Assembly: GCA_026545225.1 (NCBI GenBank)
Contig: CM048845.1
Location: forward strand, 77,337,033 to 77,401,032
Reading direction: 5' to 3'
From: Cornus controversa
Taxonomy: Eukaryota > Streptophyta > Magnoliopsida > Cornales > Cornaceae
Length of the DNA: 64,000 nucleotides
The position numbers and the translations under genes are program-made. The notes beneath the pieces are model-generated. The model had not been told where the DNA came from and did no database searches. It was given only the letters and a program-made list of their open reading frames with translations. Positions 23,239-34,640 of this stretch are shown here, one piece after another (position 1 is the stretch's first letter; each line of letters opens with the position of its first letter).

Positions 23239-23690
23239 GGTAAATTACACTTTGTCCCTCCTAACTAATTATATTCGTCTCCTATGTATTTTGGCATATT
23301 ATAATTACTCTCCACTAGTTTGTACATTTGTAACAAATACATTCCTGCCGTCGGTTGAGTGTTAACGGTCAACCATGGTCAATGTTGATGTGACCAATAT
23401 TCAAGCATTATATGACGAATATATCTTTCAAATCTTTGTTAAGACATTTTTTGTCAGATACATCATGTGTCAAAATACAATTATACCCCTAACTGAAGTA
23501 AATCAAAGCGAAAGTATAAAATAATTGCAAATTTTAGATCTTTTTTAGTCAAAGTTATTTACATAATAATAAAGGCATAACAGTAATTTCATGTGCTCCA
23601 TTAACGCCCATCATTTAAAAGGGAATAATTGTAATATGCCAAAACACATGATCATGTAAGATTATATTCAAAGCGAAGTGGGGATATTAA
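23239..23690. mobile_element. Long-TIR MITE (Mutator-like style)
   Basis: Left arm GGTAAATTACACTTTGTCCC with inner TTTTGGCATATTATAATTAC at 23289-23308 is mirrored by GTAATATGCCAAAACACATG at 23632-23651, then AATATA..CAAAG. Conserved interior GGTTGAGTGTTAACGGTCAA resembles that of the larger element starting at 53066. The exact right end is uncertain. No coding sequence. Confidence 0.6.
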
Positions 23691-24252
23691 TGACTATTTT
23701 TCATTTAAACTTTGCTTAGGTGAGTTTGTTTATTTCATGTAAGGTTGTATAATGTAATAGTTCAAAATATGCACCTTCTTACCCTCTAAAACAAGTTTTT
23801 ATTTGATAAAAATCATGCACTTTGCCATACCAAACATTTAAACTCAATTTTCACTGTTCCAAATTAAAAACAATCATAATCGAGAATTATACAAAATAGT
23901 AAAAAATTGCAACATATTCGGAAGAGCTATACAAGGTTAAAAGGATTGCTTTGGTATAGTTCGAAACAAACCACACCACATCACACAAGGGGACTCTGTT
24001 TTTACATCATGTTAGTACTACACAGATCTAAAGTTAAACAATCGCTCAATTTTTGAAGAGTCGTTGCTGAAATGGACAATTCACCTGGGATAATGGCATA
24101 TGAGACACTAGCATCGCAGTATTCTTCTTGACGTTAAGATCAAGTGTCTTTTATTACAAACATAGGAAAAACAATATTTTGTTAGATAATACGATATTTA
24201 ACACTAAAAATAGTCAAAATTTTAATAGATTATGATGAAAATAAAATGTAAA

Positions 24253-24745
24253 TTATTCACTTGCCAAATTAGCCACGCATGAACCTTCATAGGAAGAAAA
24301 AGTATTAAAGAGTCTGTGCAAAAGCATGCTTGATTCGCCAATATTAGAATGCAATTGATCAAAGTGTTCATTATACCCTAATGTAGTATAGGCATAATAA
24401 TTATTCCATGAAGCAAATGCAATGGAATAATGGGTTTACCAAATAAGGGGTTGCACGGTGAATCCCAACCTGGATTTACAAAAGTGGGGGTGCCACATAA
24501 TGCTCGCCGTCAATCCACGGAGAAGGAGAATCAGACGAAATTTCACCTTCCTACAACATCAAGTAATCATTAAGTTAGATCTAAATTCTAAAGACATAAA
24601 GTTAATGAATTACACATAGGTCATCCAAATAATATGGTGGATTTTATAGAGTTGTCACAAAACTTACATTGCTTAATATATAAGATGGGGTTACTTTGCT
24701 ACCACTGTCACCTGCCAATTCGAATGGCCAGAGTCTGTTGGATTT
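24253..24745 (-). pseudogene. Unrecognised gene, 3' exons, one-base frameshift
   Basis: Three minus-strand exons are suggested by splice borders. 24745-24668 gives KSNRLWPFELAGDSGSK..SYILSN between TTTTTAG and GTAAGTT. 24550-24440 opens EGEISSDSPSPWIDGEHYVA in the same phase, then hits TAA at 24478-24476. 24377-24253 gives YNEHFDQLHSNIGESSMLL..ANLASE and stop TAA. In the middle exon, a second frame (FVNPGWDSPCNPLFG) takes over right after a run of five C, and that frame runs into the donor GTAAAC in the phase the last exon needs. A single missing base in the C-run therefore explains the break. I do not recognise the protein. It could be a true pseudogene or an assembly error. Confidence 0.5.
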
Positions 24746-25022
24746 CTAAAAACAACAACAAATACATTACACTTGTAATATAATGATTGTAATGATAACA
24801 TAACATTAGAGAAAAATACCCGGCGTTGTCATTTTGCAGTATTTGTCTTATTTTCAACAATATATTTTATCCTACGAAAGAGACATTTTTTTAGTCTTCA
24901 TGCCCCTCGCATTTACTCCAATGCTGTTTTGTATATCGTCTCCCAGTTGTTGAGTTTTGCAGACATTTACAATAGGAACTAGCTAGTGGATTGGTTGTTG
25001 CTTTATTGATGAAACTTCGACT

Positions 25023-25253
25023 TTAACTTTCTTGTGCATTTTTTTTCCACATCATCACATTTAGTAATAAGTCATTAAAAGCTACATCGTTCTCCAATGC
25101 AATGGAAGATATTTCGGTTAGAAGTCTACAAAGGATTTTGTGCCATCGACTTATTTCAAGTTTGGAATCTATTATAACTTCACTGGCAATAATTTGGTCA
25201 TTAATAAGAGAATAAAATATGCAAATTAAGAGGTTAGAATGCGTAACATTCAA
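25023..25253 (-). pseudogene. Possible upstream exon of the unrecognised minus-strand gene
   Basis: A 76-codon open frame contains ICIFYSLINDQIIASEVIID and SKLEISRWHKILCRLLTEIS, a helical, amphipathic-looking stretch unlike random AT-rich translation. Toward its end another frame reads KCDDVEKKCTRKLKSKFHQ, so a frameshift or a splice donor may lie near 25075. It could belong with the exons at 24253-24745 but the join is not resolved. Its 5' 50 bases overlap the LTR-end-like segment at 25205-25262. No family recognised. Confidence 0.3.
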
Positions 25254-25262
25254 CGCCGATCA
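25205..25262. repeat. Copy of the 3' end of the solo LTR at 32368-33839
   Basis: AAGAGAATAAAATATGCAAA and the following bases to CGCCGATCA match 33782-33839 at about nine positions in ten over 57 bases. In the second copy this is exactly the CA-terminal end of a solo LTR. Sequence to the left of each copy is unrelated, so this is a truncated or recombined LTR end. Confidence 0.75.
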
Positions 25263-27617
25263 AGTGTCAATTACTAAGTAAATAATACAAGAATACGAGT
25301 AATATTTATACAATACGAAGTTTCAAATATGAACGCATTTGTACTGTCAGTCAACAATACAAATAAAAGGAACATTGGTCTGATTTATTCACAAACAAAT
25401 TTAACAAAATGACCCTGTCAAATATATTCAACAGTACACCATAAAAGAAACAAACCAAATAAATGCATATTCATAAATGAAAATCCATAAATGCATTGAT
25501 AGAGAGAGAAAATAAACTAACTAACCAAATTGCAGACAATATTTTGTAATCAATTGTTGAAAATTTGCATAATGGACGATACTCTTTCAATCAAGTGTTT
25601 AGGGTTTTGTACAATTAATTTCACGTTCAAGCTTGGAATGAAAATCTTTAGAGCTTGTAATGAAAGCTTGTAATGGAAATTTTTAAGGCTTGTAATGGAA
25701 ACCTTTAACTTTTAGGTTTGGATATTTGGTTGTTCAGATTTAGCACTTTTGCAAATGAAGTTAAAAATTTGAGAGAGATTTTGAACCGGTCAATTCATGT
25801 GTCACGTTATGTTAGGTGACCACATTTAATATTTGGAATTATTTTTAGGTATTTGCTTTATATTCTGAAAATATTTAATGCTTGAAAATATTTTCGGTAA
25901 TTGATTTGAAGGTTAGAGAGTATAAATATTTAAATACATACATACGCAATTTCTGTACTTCCCAGCAACAAATTATAAACTTATTTTACCATCAGTATCA
26001 TTTTGGATTAAATGGAGGAGAAATTAGCGTTGCAAAAATGAAGAAGATTTATGTTCCGAAGAATGTGCTCTTAAGTCTTACCTCTCACTAGAAAGGATGG
26101 TCAAAAGAAAGGACAAATGTATGCGCAATAGAACAGAGCAGAAGTGTTACAGACTTACAGGAGACAAATCTGATAATATGATATCCCCTGCAAAAGCTCA
26201 AAGTATATCTGCTTGATTTCGATCCTCTGTGCACATGTCTACTAACTATATATATGGAAGACAATTTTGATCCGATAAAAGACACGGGTCTTTTGGAAAC
26301 AAAATAGGCCCACTCGGTTTTAAACTCTTTTCTATTCATTCGACCCAAATTCTAGTCCAATATTAGGCTATTTGTGCTGGAGACTGGGTTTGGTATTTTA
26401 ACATTCTAAACCAAAAATTTTAATGCCTGGTTGTCGATTAAATTAAAATAAATATTGTTAAACTCGTATTATTATTCGAAAATTCAAGTGCTGCACTTCT
26501 TAATTAATTTATCTTTTATTGCTTTTAAATTGTCAATTTTGCCAAGCCAAAAGGCAGAAAGGAAAAAAAAAAAAAAAAGGACTACTCAATTTCAAACTAC
26601 TCGTAAATAAATAAATTGAGCTAAATCAAACTCGAGACGATTTTAAATCTCCTTGGGATAATTAAAAAACTAAGCTTGAGCTTGCTTGTCTGCGTTTGTT
26701 GGTAAGCTATGAACTAATGAAATATATATTGTTTTCACTTTTTTTATTCTATTCTTATTATATTTTATTCTTTTTTAACAAATAAATGTTTTTTTTTATA
26801 AAATTAACAAAATCCATTAGAAAGTGTATTTGTGAGCCGACTGGTCTACCATCACTCAAACTTGGGTTATTTAATAATGTGAGAGATTGATAAATAATAA
26901 TAATAATAATAATGTGAGAGAGGTAAATTTGAATTATTCATGAGTGGCTCAGTTATTTTGTAATCCTAAATTTTTGAATAATTTGACCAACATCCAACTG
27001 AATAACAACCGTCCAACAATCTAGTTTATGAACTTAACTATTTAAAATAAATTGAAAAGGTACGGTAAATAGGTGATTTCTGTAGGAGTCATCACAACTC
27101 AAAACCACTTGCGGATAAATTTGTAATTAAAAGATAAGAAAAATATACAGTGAAAATATTACGACCCCTTTCGATAAAAGAAAAAAGAAAAAATTGGTCT
27201 TGCAATTAGTTAAAACTGGGTAATAGCTTTTTCTTTTATTTTTTCAAGGAAAAAAAAAACCAACCAAATAAATGTATTTGGTTCAAGGAATTTGAGGTCA
27301 GCCTAATTTGAATACCAAGAGTAACTTGGAATATTCCAACTGGTTCAGCTTCTTTTTGAATATCAAGAGTAAAGTTATCAAGAGGTTTGTCAAGACTGAG
27401 GTCTCCTAATTAATTTCATGATTAATAGACACTATAAATAATTTTAAAATTTTTTCTTGATAGAGTATTTGACTCCAACCGTGACATGTATGACGTGAAG
27501 GTTTCTAATAGGGTGACGTGGACAAGAGATATTCTTTGACCATAACTTCTCTATGTCAGGATAAGTCTGGAGAAATGAAGTGACAGTCTTCTATTAGGAC
27601 ACGTTCACATTTGACTA
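25263..27617. other. Intergenic AT-rich DNA, no gene seen
   Basis: Holds a short degenerate tandem array (GCTTGTAATGAAA-type units at 25650-25705) and a (TAA)n tract at 26893-26913. Open frames here are short, with no recognisable domain or splice context. Confidence 0.6.
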
Positions 27618-27639
27618 CTATAAATATGGAGACGGTTCA

Positions 27640-28165
27640 TATACCAAGGTTCGAATGCTTGCTTGATTTCGAGGTCTTACTAGAGCATTGTAAGCTCGAG
27701 CCACCCTAACTTGATGTGCCTTCACGTGCTCACTAGCTCGCTCTCTGCGCTCGTCCAACATTTCGAGCTCTGCTTCACACTCCAGCTGAATTCGCTCAGC
27801 CAAGCTCACCGAAGGGACAACAAGCTCAATTGGTAACACAGCCTTGGTCCCATATACAAGCGAGAACGGTGAAGCGAGAGTAGATCGTTTGGACGAACTT
27901 CGATAGGCCCATAAGGCAAGAATGAGGTGGTCGACCCACTTGTGCTGGAAATTCTCCAAAGTTTGGCTAAGGATTCGAAGTAGAATCTTGTTGGTAGCCT
28001 CAACCTGCCCATTTTCTTGGGGATAGTACGGGGTAGATCTATGATGAAGGATGTCGTATTGGTCCATCAAATGCCTAACTTGACTATTGACGAAAGACGT
28101 CCTATTGTAGCTCAAAATCACCCTTGGGATGCCAAAGCGGCAAATAATGTTGATGTGGCTAAACT
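27640..28165 (-). pseudogene. Ty3/gypsy integrase fragment, catalytic residue lost
   Basis: The minus-strand frame reads NIICRFGIPRVILSYNRTSF, STPYYPQENGQVEATNKIL, LALWAYRSSSKRSTLASPFS and VYGTKAVLPIELV. These are conserved blocks of a plant Ty3/gypsy integrase core, where the second catalytic Asp normally sits in an SDNGT-like motif; here it is SYNRT, so Asp is Tyr. The catalytic Glu in QENGQVEATNK is kept. The frame stays open into the C-terminal part (ERRERASEHVKAHQVRVARA) and stops near 27640. Upstream, the frame breaks at about 28150 where unrelated sequence begins. A dead partial copy. Confidence 0.85.
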
Positions 28166-29560
28166 TGATTGTAATTATAAGCTTATTTTTGCCCCTTTTC
28201 AAAATATAATTTAACCACTCGCAAGAGCACGAATCTTTGTAGATACGGTTCTATATAGAGGGTATCGATCTCACGAGAACTAGTTGTTAATTGTCTTGAA
28301 GAGAGATTAATTCCACTTTAATTCTAAAAACAAGGTTTTGATTTTTGTTTTAAAACTATTGCATGAAAGGTAAAAACACTAAATTTAAAGAGTTGTAAGT
28401 TGGGAGAGAGAACTAGGGGTGGTTTCCACCACTAGCCATTCATATGTCCATAAATGTAGCAAGCTTGAGATTTATAAAATGAAATGCCTAACAATGTCAT
28501 TAGGCTTGTGACCTCAATAACATATCAAAAGATCAATGTGTTTTCCAACCTATCATAACCCATCTTCAACAAGCATAGTTCTTCAACCTAACTAATTACC
28601 CTACTCTCTAAGTGAACCTAAATGCATCCAAATTACCTCATCTTGGCATGGTTTATACAAGCAAGAATAACACATTCCATTTAAACACCATCGCTTAGCC
28701 ATCACTTACACTTTTTGTAGAAGATGCAAGTGTTGTACATTCATAAGATGGATTCTACTCTAAGACAAGAATAAAAATAACATCATATGAATATATATAA
28801 GAAATATATAAGTGTACATCATCACTAGACTAAGTAATCAACATTTAAATACAAATCTCAAATAATGCTACAAAAATGAACAAGTTTACATGGCTAGGGG
28901 TTTCACCCACACCCTAGTAGAGAAGTTAGTTGATCATGGCAGTCTTGCACCCTTCCATTGATGGAGAAAATGAAGCTTCAAGGTCTGGTTCAGCTTCTCC
29001 TTCTCCTCTCCCGAAAGTCTCTAATGTATGGTATGTGATATATGAGAGAAATGGCTCATTTTGTGCATATTTGGCTACTTTCCATCCTTGGGACCCACCA
29101 TGTATATATATAGCAATATATATACCAACTAAATCAATAATATCTCCATGTGTCTTCTTCAAGTCAGAAAATCCATCCAAGTCGTGCGAAAAGGTGGATT
29201 TTGTTGCAAGTGGGAGAGCAGGTGAGCAAGTGGGCAAGTGAGTCTGCAGAATCTCAATTGATCGAGATTGGAATCTCGATTGATCGAGATTTCGATTAAT
29301 CGAAATGCATGTCTCGATCAATCGAGATCTCGATTGATCGAGATCAACATCTCGATTGATCGAGATGCCTTAGCTTCATTTCTGAATTCTGCTCTTCAAC
29401 TGCAAATGGCCTCAAACATTGCTCCTTTTGGTACAAAACCTGCAATACATCAAAAACACAAAAATACCGTAAACGTACCTCGGTAAACGTAATAACGGGA
29501 CTAACATATGCAATAAAGAGGGTTCAAATGCATAGTATTGAACACTTATCACACTCCCAA
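28166..29560. mobile_element. LTR-like or non-autonomous retroelement segment
   Basis: CCACTCGCAAGAGCACGAAT, then GGGTATCGATCTCACGAGAA, and the right-hand GAACACTTATCACACTCCCA with ACATTGCTAGTCCC are motifs I associate with widely dispersed non-autonomous plant LTR elements. It interrupts the gypsy integrase frame at about 28150. No clear terminal TG/CA pair or target duplication was identified, so boundaries are approximate. It contains the palindromic array at 29250-29368. Confidence 0.4.
29250..29368. repeat. Tandem self-complementary TCTCGATTGATCGAGAT array
   Basis: About six variants of a 17-base palindromic unit (ATCTCGATTGATCGAGAT) in 119 bases, with differences such as TTTCGATTAATCGAAAT and TCTCGATCAATCGAGAT. 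Each unit is its own near reverse complement. No coding role. Confidence 0.9.
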
Positions 29561-29879
29561 ACTTACACATTGCTAGTCCCTTAGAAATGCAATGTTACAA
29601 AAATAAAATGAACTATCTTACACAAAAATTGAATCATGCTCAGTCATCAACTAGATAAAGGATGATTATCCGTTCATTTCACACCTGACAAATGTAACAA
29701 GTATTACAGAACTATGCGGTCATTAGCAAAAATGGACCTTCACAAATTACAAATAGACGACAGTCCCCACATAATGGCCAGTCCAAACAAAAATACCGAT
29801 TCCAACCCCAAAATCCTCTTTGAAAAGTGAACATACATTCTAACGTCATCTCCAATTTCTTTTTCAGGCTTAGCAAATT

Positions 29880-30190
29880 TCCTCCTATGCTAAATTCTTG
29901 AAGGACTTGTGCACTCAAAAGCGCAAATCTAGGAATAATGTTCCTAAGAAAGTCCTCCTAACTAAGCAAGTAAGCTCCATTTTCCAACACCAAGCCCCTC
30001 CTAAATTCAAAGATCCGGGTGCTCCAACCATTTCATGCACCATCGGAAATCAAGCTTTTGAAAAGGCACTTCTTGATTTAGGGGCTAGTGTCAATTTGCT
30101 TCCATTCTCAGTTTACCAACAATTAGGTTTGGGGGAACTTAAGCCCACCACAGTTGTGTTGCAACTTGCCGACCGCTCGGTGAAGCAAAA
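29880..30190 (+). pseudogene. Athila-like Ty3/gypsy gag-protease fragment
   Basis: The frame reads KFLKDLCTQKRKS, PPKFKDPGAPTISCTIGNQ, then ALLDLGASVNLLPFSVYQQL, GELKPTTVVLQLADRSVK. The DLGASVNLLP motif is the aspartic protease active-site region of Athila-type elements (Asp retained). The frame breaks at about 30187 where Cassandra-derived sequence in opposite orientation begins. No reverse transcriptase follows. A fragment, opposite in orientation to the integrase fragment at 27640, so from a different copy. Confidence 0.85.
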
Positions 30191-30609
30191 ATGTTTAGGG
30201 CTCGGGTCCAGCTCTAATACCATTTGTAATGTCCCACCCTATCCGACACAATATCGGCTGCTTTCCATTTGTAATGCCCCACCCTATCTCCGACTGGGTC
30301 CAACTCTAATACCATTTGTAACGCCCCTCCCTATATAACACAATATTGGTTGCTTTTAACTACCTCAAACTAGAGACTTCTCAGGGGGTCACCCATACCC
30401 GACACAATATTGTCTGCTTTTGGCTCTCCTAAACTAGATATTTTCAAGGGAGTCACCCATACTATGACTACTCTCGCATAAGAACGTTTAACTATGAAAT
30501 TCTGATGAGTTCACGACCATCACGACTTTAAAATGTATTGTGTCATAGAAATGTGCTAACATACATATAAGCACTTCTTCTTTCCATACACAGGCGATGT
30601 GGGATGCCA
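30190..30609 (-). mobile_element. Rearranged Cassandra-type TRIM with 5S rRNA-like LTR
   Basis: On the minus strand, an LTR runs from 30609 (TGGCATCCCACATCGCC) to 30317 (GGGGCGTTACA). Within it, at about 30525-30445, CATCAGAATTTCATAGTTAA, then GCGAGAGTAGTCATAGTATG and GGTGACTCCC match plant 5S rRNA internal-promoter regions (known in Cassandra: CATCAGAACTCC, GTTAAGCGTGCTTGGGCGAG, GGATGGGTGACC). Downstream lie two initiator-Met-type primer-binding sites (TGGTATTAGAGTTGG at 30314-30300, TGGTATTAGAGCTGG at 30222-30208) and two extra LTR ends (TTACA at 30270 and 30225). The last 60 bases of the LTR are also duplicated in place (30341-30397, 30398-30461). It interrupts the protease frame. Confidence 0.85.
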
Positions 30610-30876
30610 CAATAAACTAAGTACATCATAAGAATTATATATTAAAAGCCTATTAGAAATAATCATGGTAATTAATTGATTTAAAAATTGACTAAAAATT
30701 ATGAAGGAGTTATGTTATTACAGATTTCTAACTTAAATAATTGGGTCCATATATAAGTGTATAACATGACTCTAGTTTGTAATAACTATCTATTAGCATA
30801 GAAGAAAGGTGGTTGTGTGGGTACTTTATGTTTTTTTTTTACAAATTTCGTGAACCGAAGTAAGATTAGAAGATAG

Positions 30877-30910
<34 letters not shown>

Positions 30911-31685
30911 CTGTGTGTGTGTGTGTATATAAGTAAGAATTAACAATTAAAGATTTGGAACTAAATAAGAAATGTTTAAAGATATAGAACTAAATTAAAT
31001 AAATATAAACTGTTCATATTAAGGAAGGGGTTACACACATTGTACCGGATGTGTTGCATATTGAATAAATGAATTTGTTCTGTTACACAATTAATTGAGA
31101 TTAATCATAATGGATGTGTTCCCTCCTTTAAGTAATGGAATGATTAATAAAGCATGTGTTCCCTCTATTAAGTAATAGAAATTAATCATTTTGGATGTGT
31201 TCCTTAGACATAAAATCTTTGACAAATTAAAAGTGTTAATCAAGAAGATTAACATGATTTTAAGTTCTCAAACATTTAAGTAATTCAATATAGTTGCAAA
31301 ATTAGCATTGAGAATTTTTTTTTTATTACAATTTATTTACAAATGCACTACTACTAAGGTGAAAGTATGAATTTACTTGTTGAGTGATAAACTTGTTGAG
31401 CTGTTAGCTCACTCTTTAAATATCATTTCAGGTTTAGGATGAGCTAATGAATGATGGTTGATCTTTCATTTAGTGGTATTACTTTTCCTCTATATTATTT
31501 ATCTTTGATTATGTTTTTGAGAGACCTTGTAGTGAGGCCAGAATGTAAATATGGTATTAGAATTCATATTTTGCTTTTATATGTTAAAGACAAGTTGTTC
31601 TTGATATTGGAAATTTGGGACGCGACACTAGCTTTGTCTAAGGCCATGGCCTCAGTCAAACCACGTGTTATCATTTAATTCTTTG
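30610..31685. other. Intergenic AT-rich DNA with (GT)n-(AT)n tract
   Basis: A compound microsatellite (GT)n(AT)n(GT)n lies at 30877-30926. The 75-codon frame at 31451-31678 has no recognisable motif. Nothing else is supported. Confidence 0.6.
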
Positions 31686-31689
31686 CTAA

Positions 31690-34640
31690 CTCTACTCACA
31701 TTAACTTTAGTTTTCCTCTTCTCCTAACACTATCCTAAATATGGACTATGTCACTCTTCCACTATTGTATTTAAAGGTGTTCTTTGCATATGTTCAAATT
31801 ATCTTAACCGTTTTTCTCTCATTTTATCTCTAATTTGTGCTACTTCAACCATCTCCTGAATGTGGTCATTTCTATTTCTATCATTTCTAGTCTTACCGCA
31901 TATCCATCTCAACATTCGCATTTTTACCACTCATTTTATGCATATGTTGTTTTCTAGTTGCCCAACATTCTATGCTATAAAGTATGGTGGGTCCAATATA
32001 GCTTTTCTTTTAATCGTAAGGGATACGTCTATCACATAATATACTAGATGCACTCCTCTATTTAACCCATCATTCCTTGATTTTATTATTAACGTCATCT
32101 CCAATTTCTTTTTCATTATAAATAATTGAATCTAAATAACAAAAATGTTTATTTTTTTGTACCTGTTGATTTTTATTCGTTATTGCATCTTCATTTGTAT
32201 TTCTAGATTTTCTAAAGTTACACTCCATATGTTCAGTTTTATTTCTACTTATCTTAAACCCTTTTAATTCTAAAGCTTTTCTCTAAGCCTCTAATTTGGC
32301 AATAACTCCTTCTCTACTCTCATTGACTAAAACAAAATCATTGGCAAATAGAATACACTATGGAATCTGATGCGTATGTTATGAGTGTATCAATTAAATT
32401 ACCACACTTCGCAATATAACGAATTCCTTGTAGAATAGGGCTATCGAAAGGGGTGTCGAACCTCAGGGACTATGGTCTGACTGAGTTGGATATACGGAAT
32501 TAATTCTAATTAAATTTAAGAGAAAAGAATTCTGATTTTTATAACTAAATTAACTAATGAAGAAATTGAACAAAAGCAAGAGAAACTAAGGAGTGTAGAG
32601 AATATAAGATAAATCTAGGGTTATTGATTTTACCACTAACTTCACAATCAATGGCCAATTGAACTAACTATGGGGAATCATATCATGCATAAGTGGTGTC
32701 GGTGGCTACAAGCTCACCTTCATCCGTTAAAAAGATAACATATGATTAAGGCTAAGTCATGGACTATCTTCGATTGGCATGGGCGATCTGCCTAACTACT
32801 CTACTCTAGGGTGTAGTATGGTTCTTCACTAGGCATAATCCATCAAAGCCTTTAATGATATATTCAATGAAAATCATTGTGTAATAATCACTCTCATAAT
32901 CACAGAAAATAAGAGAGATTGAGTTCAATAACAACAACTAAATATCTAAGATAAGATAAGAAATCATTGAAACTGAATTTATAAGACTTTTATAGCTCAA
33001 TTCTACAATAAAAATCCTCTAAATTACACAATCTATGAATGAATACAAAAATTCACAATAATTAGAACAATCAAACCAGTGATGTTTAGTTAGGGCTACA
33101 TAAAAACCCTGGTGGCTGAACTAACCGCTCATGGTAGAAGAAGAAACTTCAACGGTTGAGGAAGAAGACATCATCTCCATAGAAGTATTGTTACGCCTTG
33201 TTCTCCAATGATTCTCCATTCCAAAAGCTCTTCAAAGCTGCTGCCAAGCCCCCTTAATACAGCCCTAACTCATCACTTTTAATAGCCAAGAGAATATGAA
33301 GAGTACCCACCTAATTAGGAGACAATTAGGGTTTCCCACAGCCCCTAATCAGGTGGAATTTTCTACTGACTTTCGTCCCAGAGTTTGACCTAGTAGAAGT
33401 CTGATTCACGAAATTTACGTGAAATACAAAAGTGTCCAGAATTGAATTTCGTTCAACTCTTCTTAGAATTTAGTCGATTTGACGCTCGAAAATAAGAGTT
33501 ACAGGCCGTTTTCTAAAATGGAATTAAAAATGTATTAAGCGCAGAATTGGGCTTTAGGCCCGTAATCTCCTAAAGCAGTTATAATTCTCTTGAACCTCTT
33601 CCTTGAGCTGTTTTAAGTTAAAATATGGAGTTGAATTGATCCACTTGATGTAAGCTTCATCTAACCCTCTTGCATGTCATCTTTAAAAGCCCAAAATCAT
33701 GGTTATAATTGAAATAATCATTAAGGCCCTGAAAATACAGAAAACACTAAAACGAAGTAAAATCATAAAATAATCTATCACTAAGAGAATAAAATATGCA
33801 AATTAAGAGGCTATAATGCACAACATTCGATGCCGATCAGAATCTTATCTTGGATGTGTATAACCAAGGTAAAAAGGTATGGGCTTAATGCCAACCTCTG
33901 ATGTAAACCAGGGATTGGGAATTCACTTGTTACCCCTACAGGCATTCTAACTATAGTCACAAAACCATCATACATGTCCTTTATTGTCTCAATGTATCCC
34001 TTTGTGACTCATTTCTTTTCTAAACCCTCCATATTAGATCTCTAAGTACCATATCATAAACTTTCTCCTAATTAATTAAAATTATATAGAGATCTCTCTT
34101 CTTCTCTCTTTATCTTTCCATGAGTCTCCTCAATAAGTAAATCGCCTCCTCCATCTTTGACCTTCCCAACATGAATCCAAATTAAGTTTTTGACACTTTA
34201 GTCTCTCGTCTTGGGTGTTGTTCCATCACTCTCTTCTAAAGTTTCATAATGTGACTCATTAATTTAATACTGTGATAATTATTACAACTTTGTATGTCCC
34301 CTTTATTTTTATATGTAGGCATTAATTAGGATACTGTTGTGCCATTCATCGGGCATCCTCTCAGTTGTGATTATCTTATTAAACAATTTTGTTAACCAAG
34401 ACAAGATAACTTCTCCAAGACATTTCTAACCTCAATAGAAACGTCATCGAGTCTAAAACCTTTCCTGATTTTATCTTCTTTAAGATATTTCTAACCTCCC
34501 ACTCTCTGACCTAATGAAAAAATATGTTATATTTAAGGTCACTTTATTCATTTAAGCCTAAACTTCTTATATGGGTTTCATTTAACAATTTCTCAAAATA
34601 ATTTTTCGTATTTCAAAATAGAAAGTCGAGGGTTTAAGTT
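31690..34640 (-). pseudogene. Plant LINE reverse transcriptase relic, split by a solo LTR
   Basis: Read on the minus strand, blocks at 34080-33845 (EKVYDMVLRDLIWRV, then LECL, GLHQRLALSPYLFTL, DK) and at 32362-31690 (CILFANDFVLVNESREGVIA, KALELKGFKISRNKTEHMEC, RSASSILCDRRIPLRLKEK) match the conserved order of plant LINE reverse transcriptase: YD..PR, LHQGSALSP, LFADDIVL, GFRISRTKTE, SGVLCDRR. The active-site pair is changed from ADD to AND. Many stops and frameshifts. The two parts are continuous in the ancestral gene; the insertion 32368-33839 separates them. Confidence 0.85.
32368..33839. mobile_element. Solo LTR with perfect 5-bp target duplication
   Basis: Begins TGATGCGTATGTTATGAGTG and ends TTCGATGCCGATCA (TG...CA). 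Flanked by identical GAATC pentamers at 32363-32367 and 33840-33844. It splits a LINE reverse transcriptase frame that resumes on the other side, which confirms an insertion. The length of 1472 bases has no coding capacity. The text GGTGTCGAACCTCAGGGACT near its start is a motif I associate with LTR-type plant repeats. The solo state implies LTR-LTR recombination or a non-autonomous element. Confidence 0.85.

Noticed and set aside
29250-29368. CRISPR-like array
   Set aside because: Units are contiguous and palindromic without unique spacers, in a plant nuclear context.
30445-30530. A 5S rRNA gene on the minus strand
   Set aside because: Only the 3' two-thirds of 5S is present, with changes in the internal promoter, and it sits inside a Cassandra LTR.
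25205-33839. A full-length LTR retrotransposon with two LTRs at 25.2 and 33.8 kb
   Set aside because: Only the last 57 bases are shared; the remaining 1.4 kb of the right LTR has no partner on the left, and unrelated elements fill the interval.
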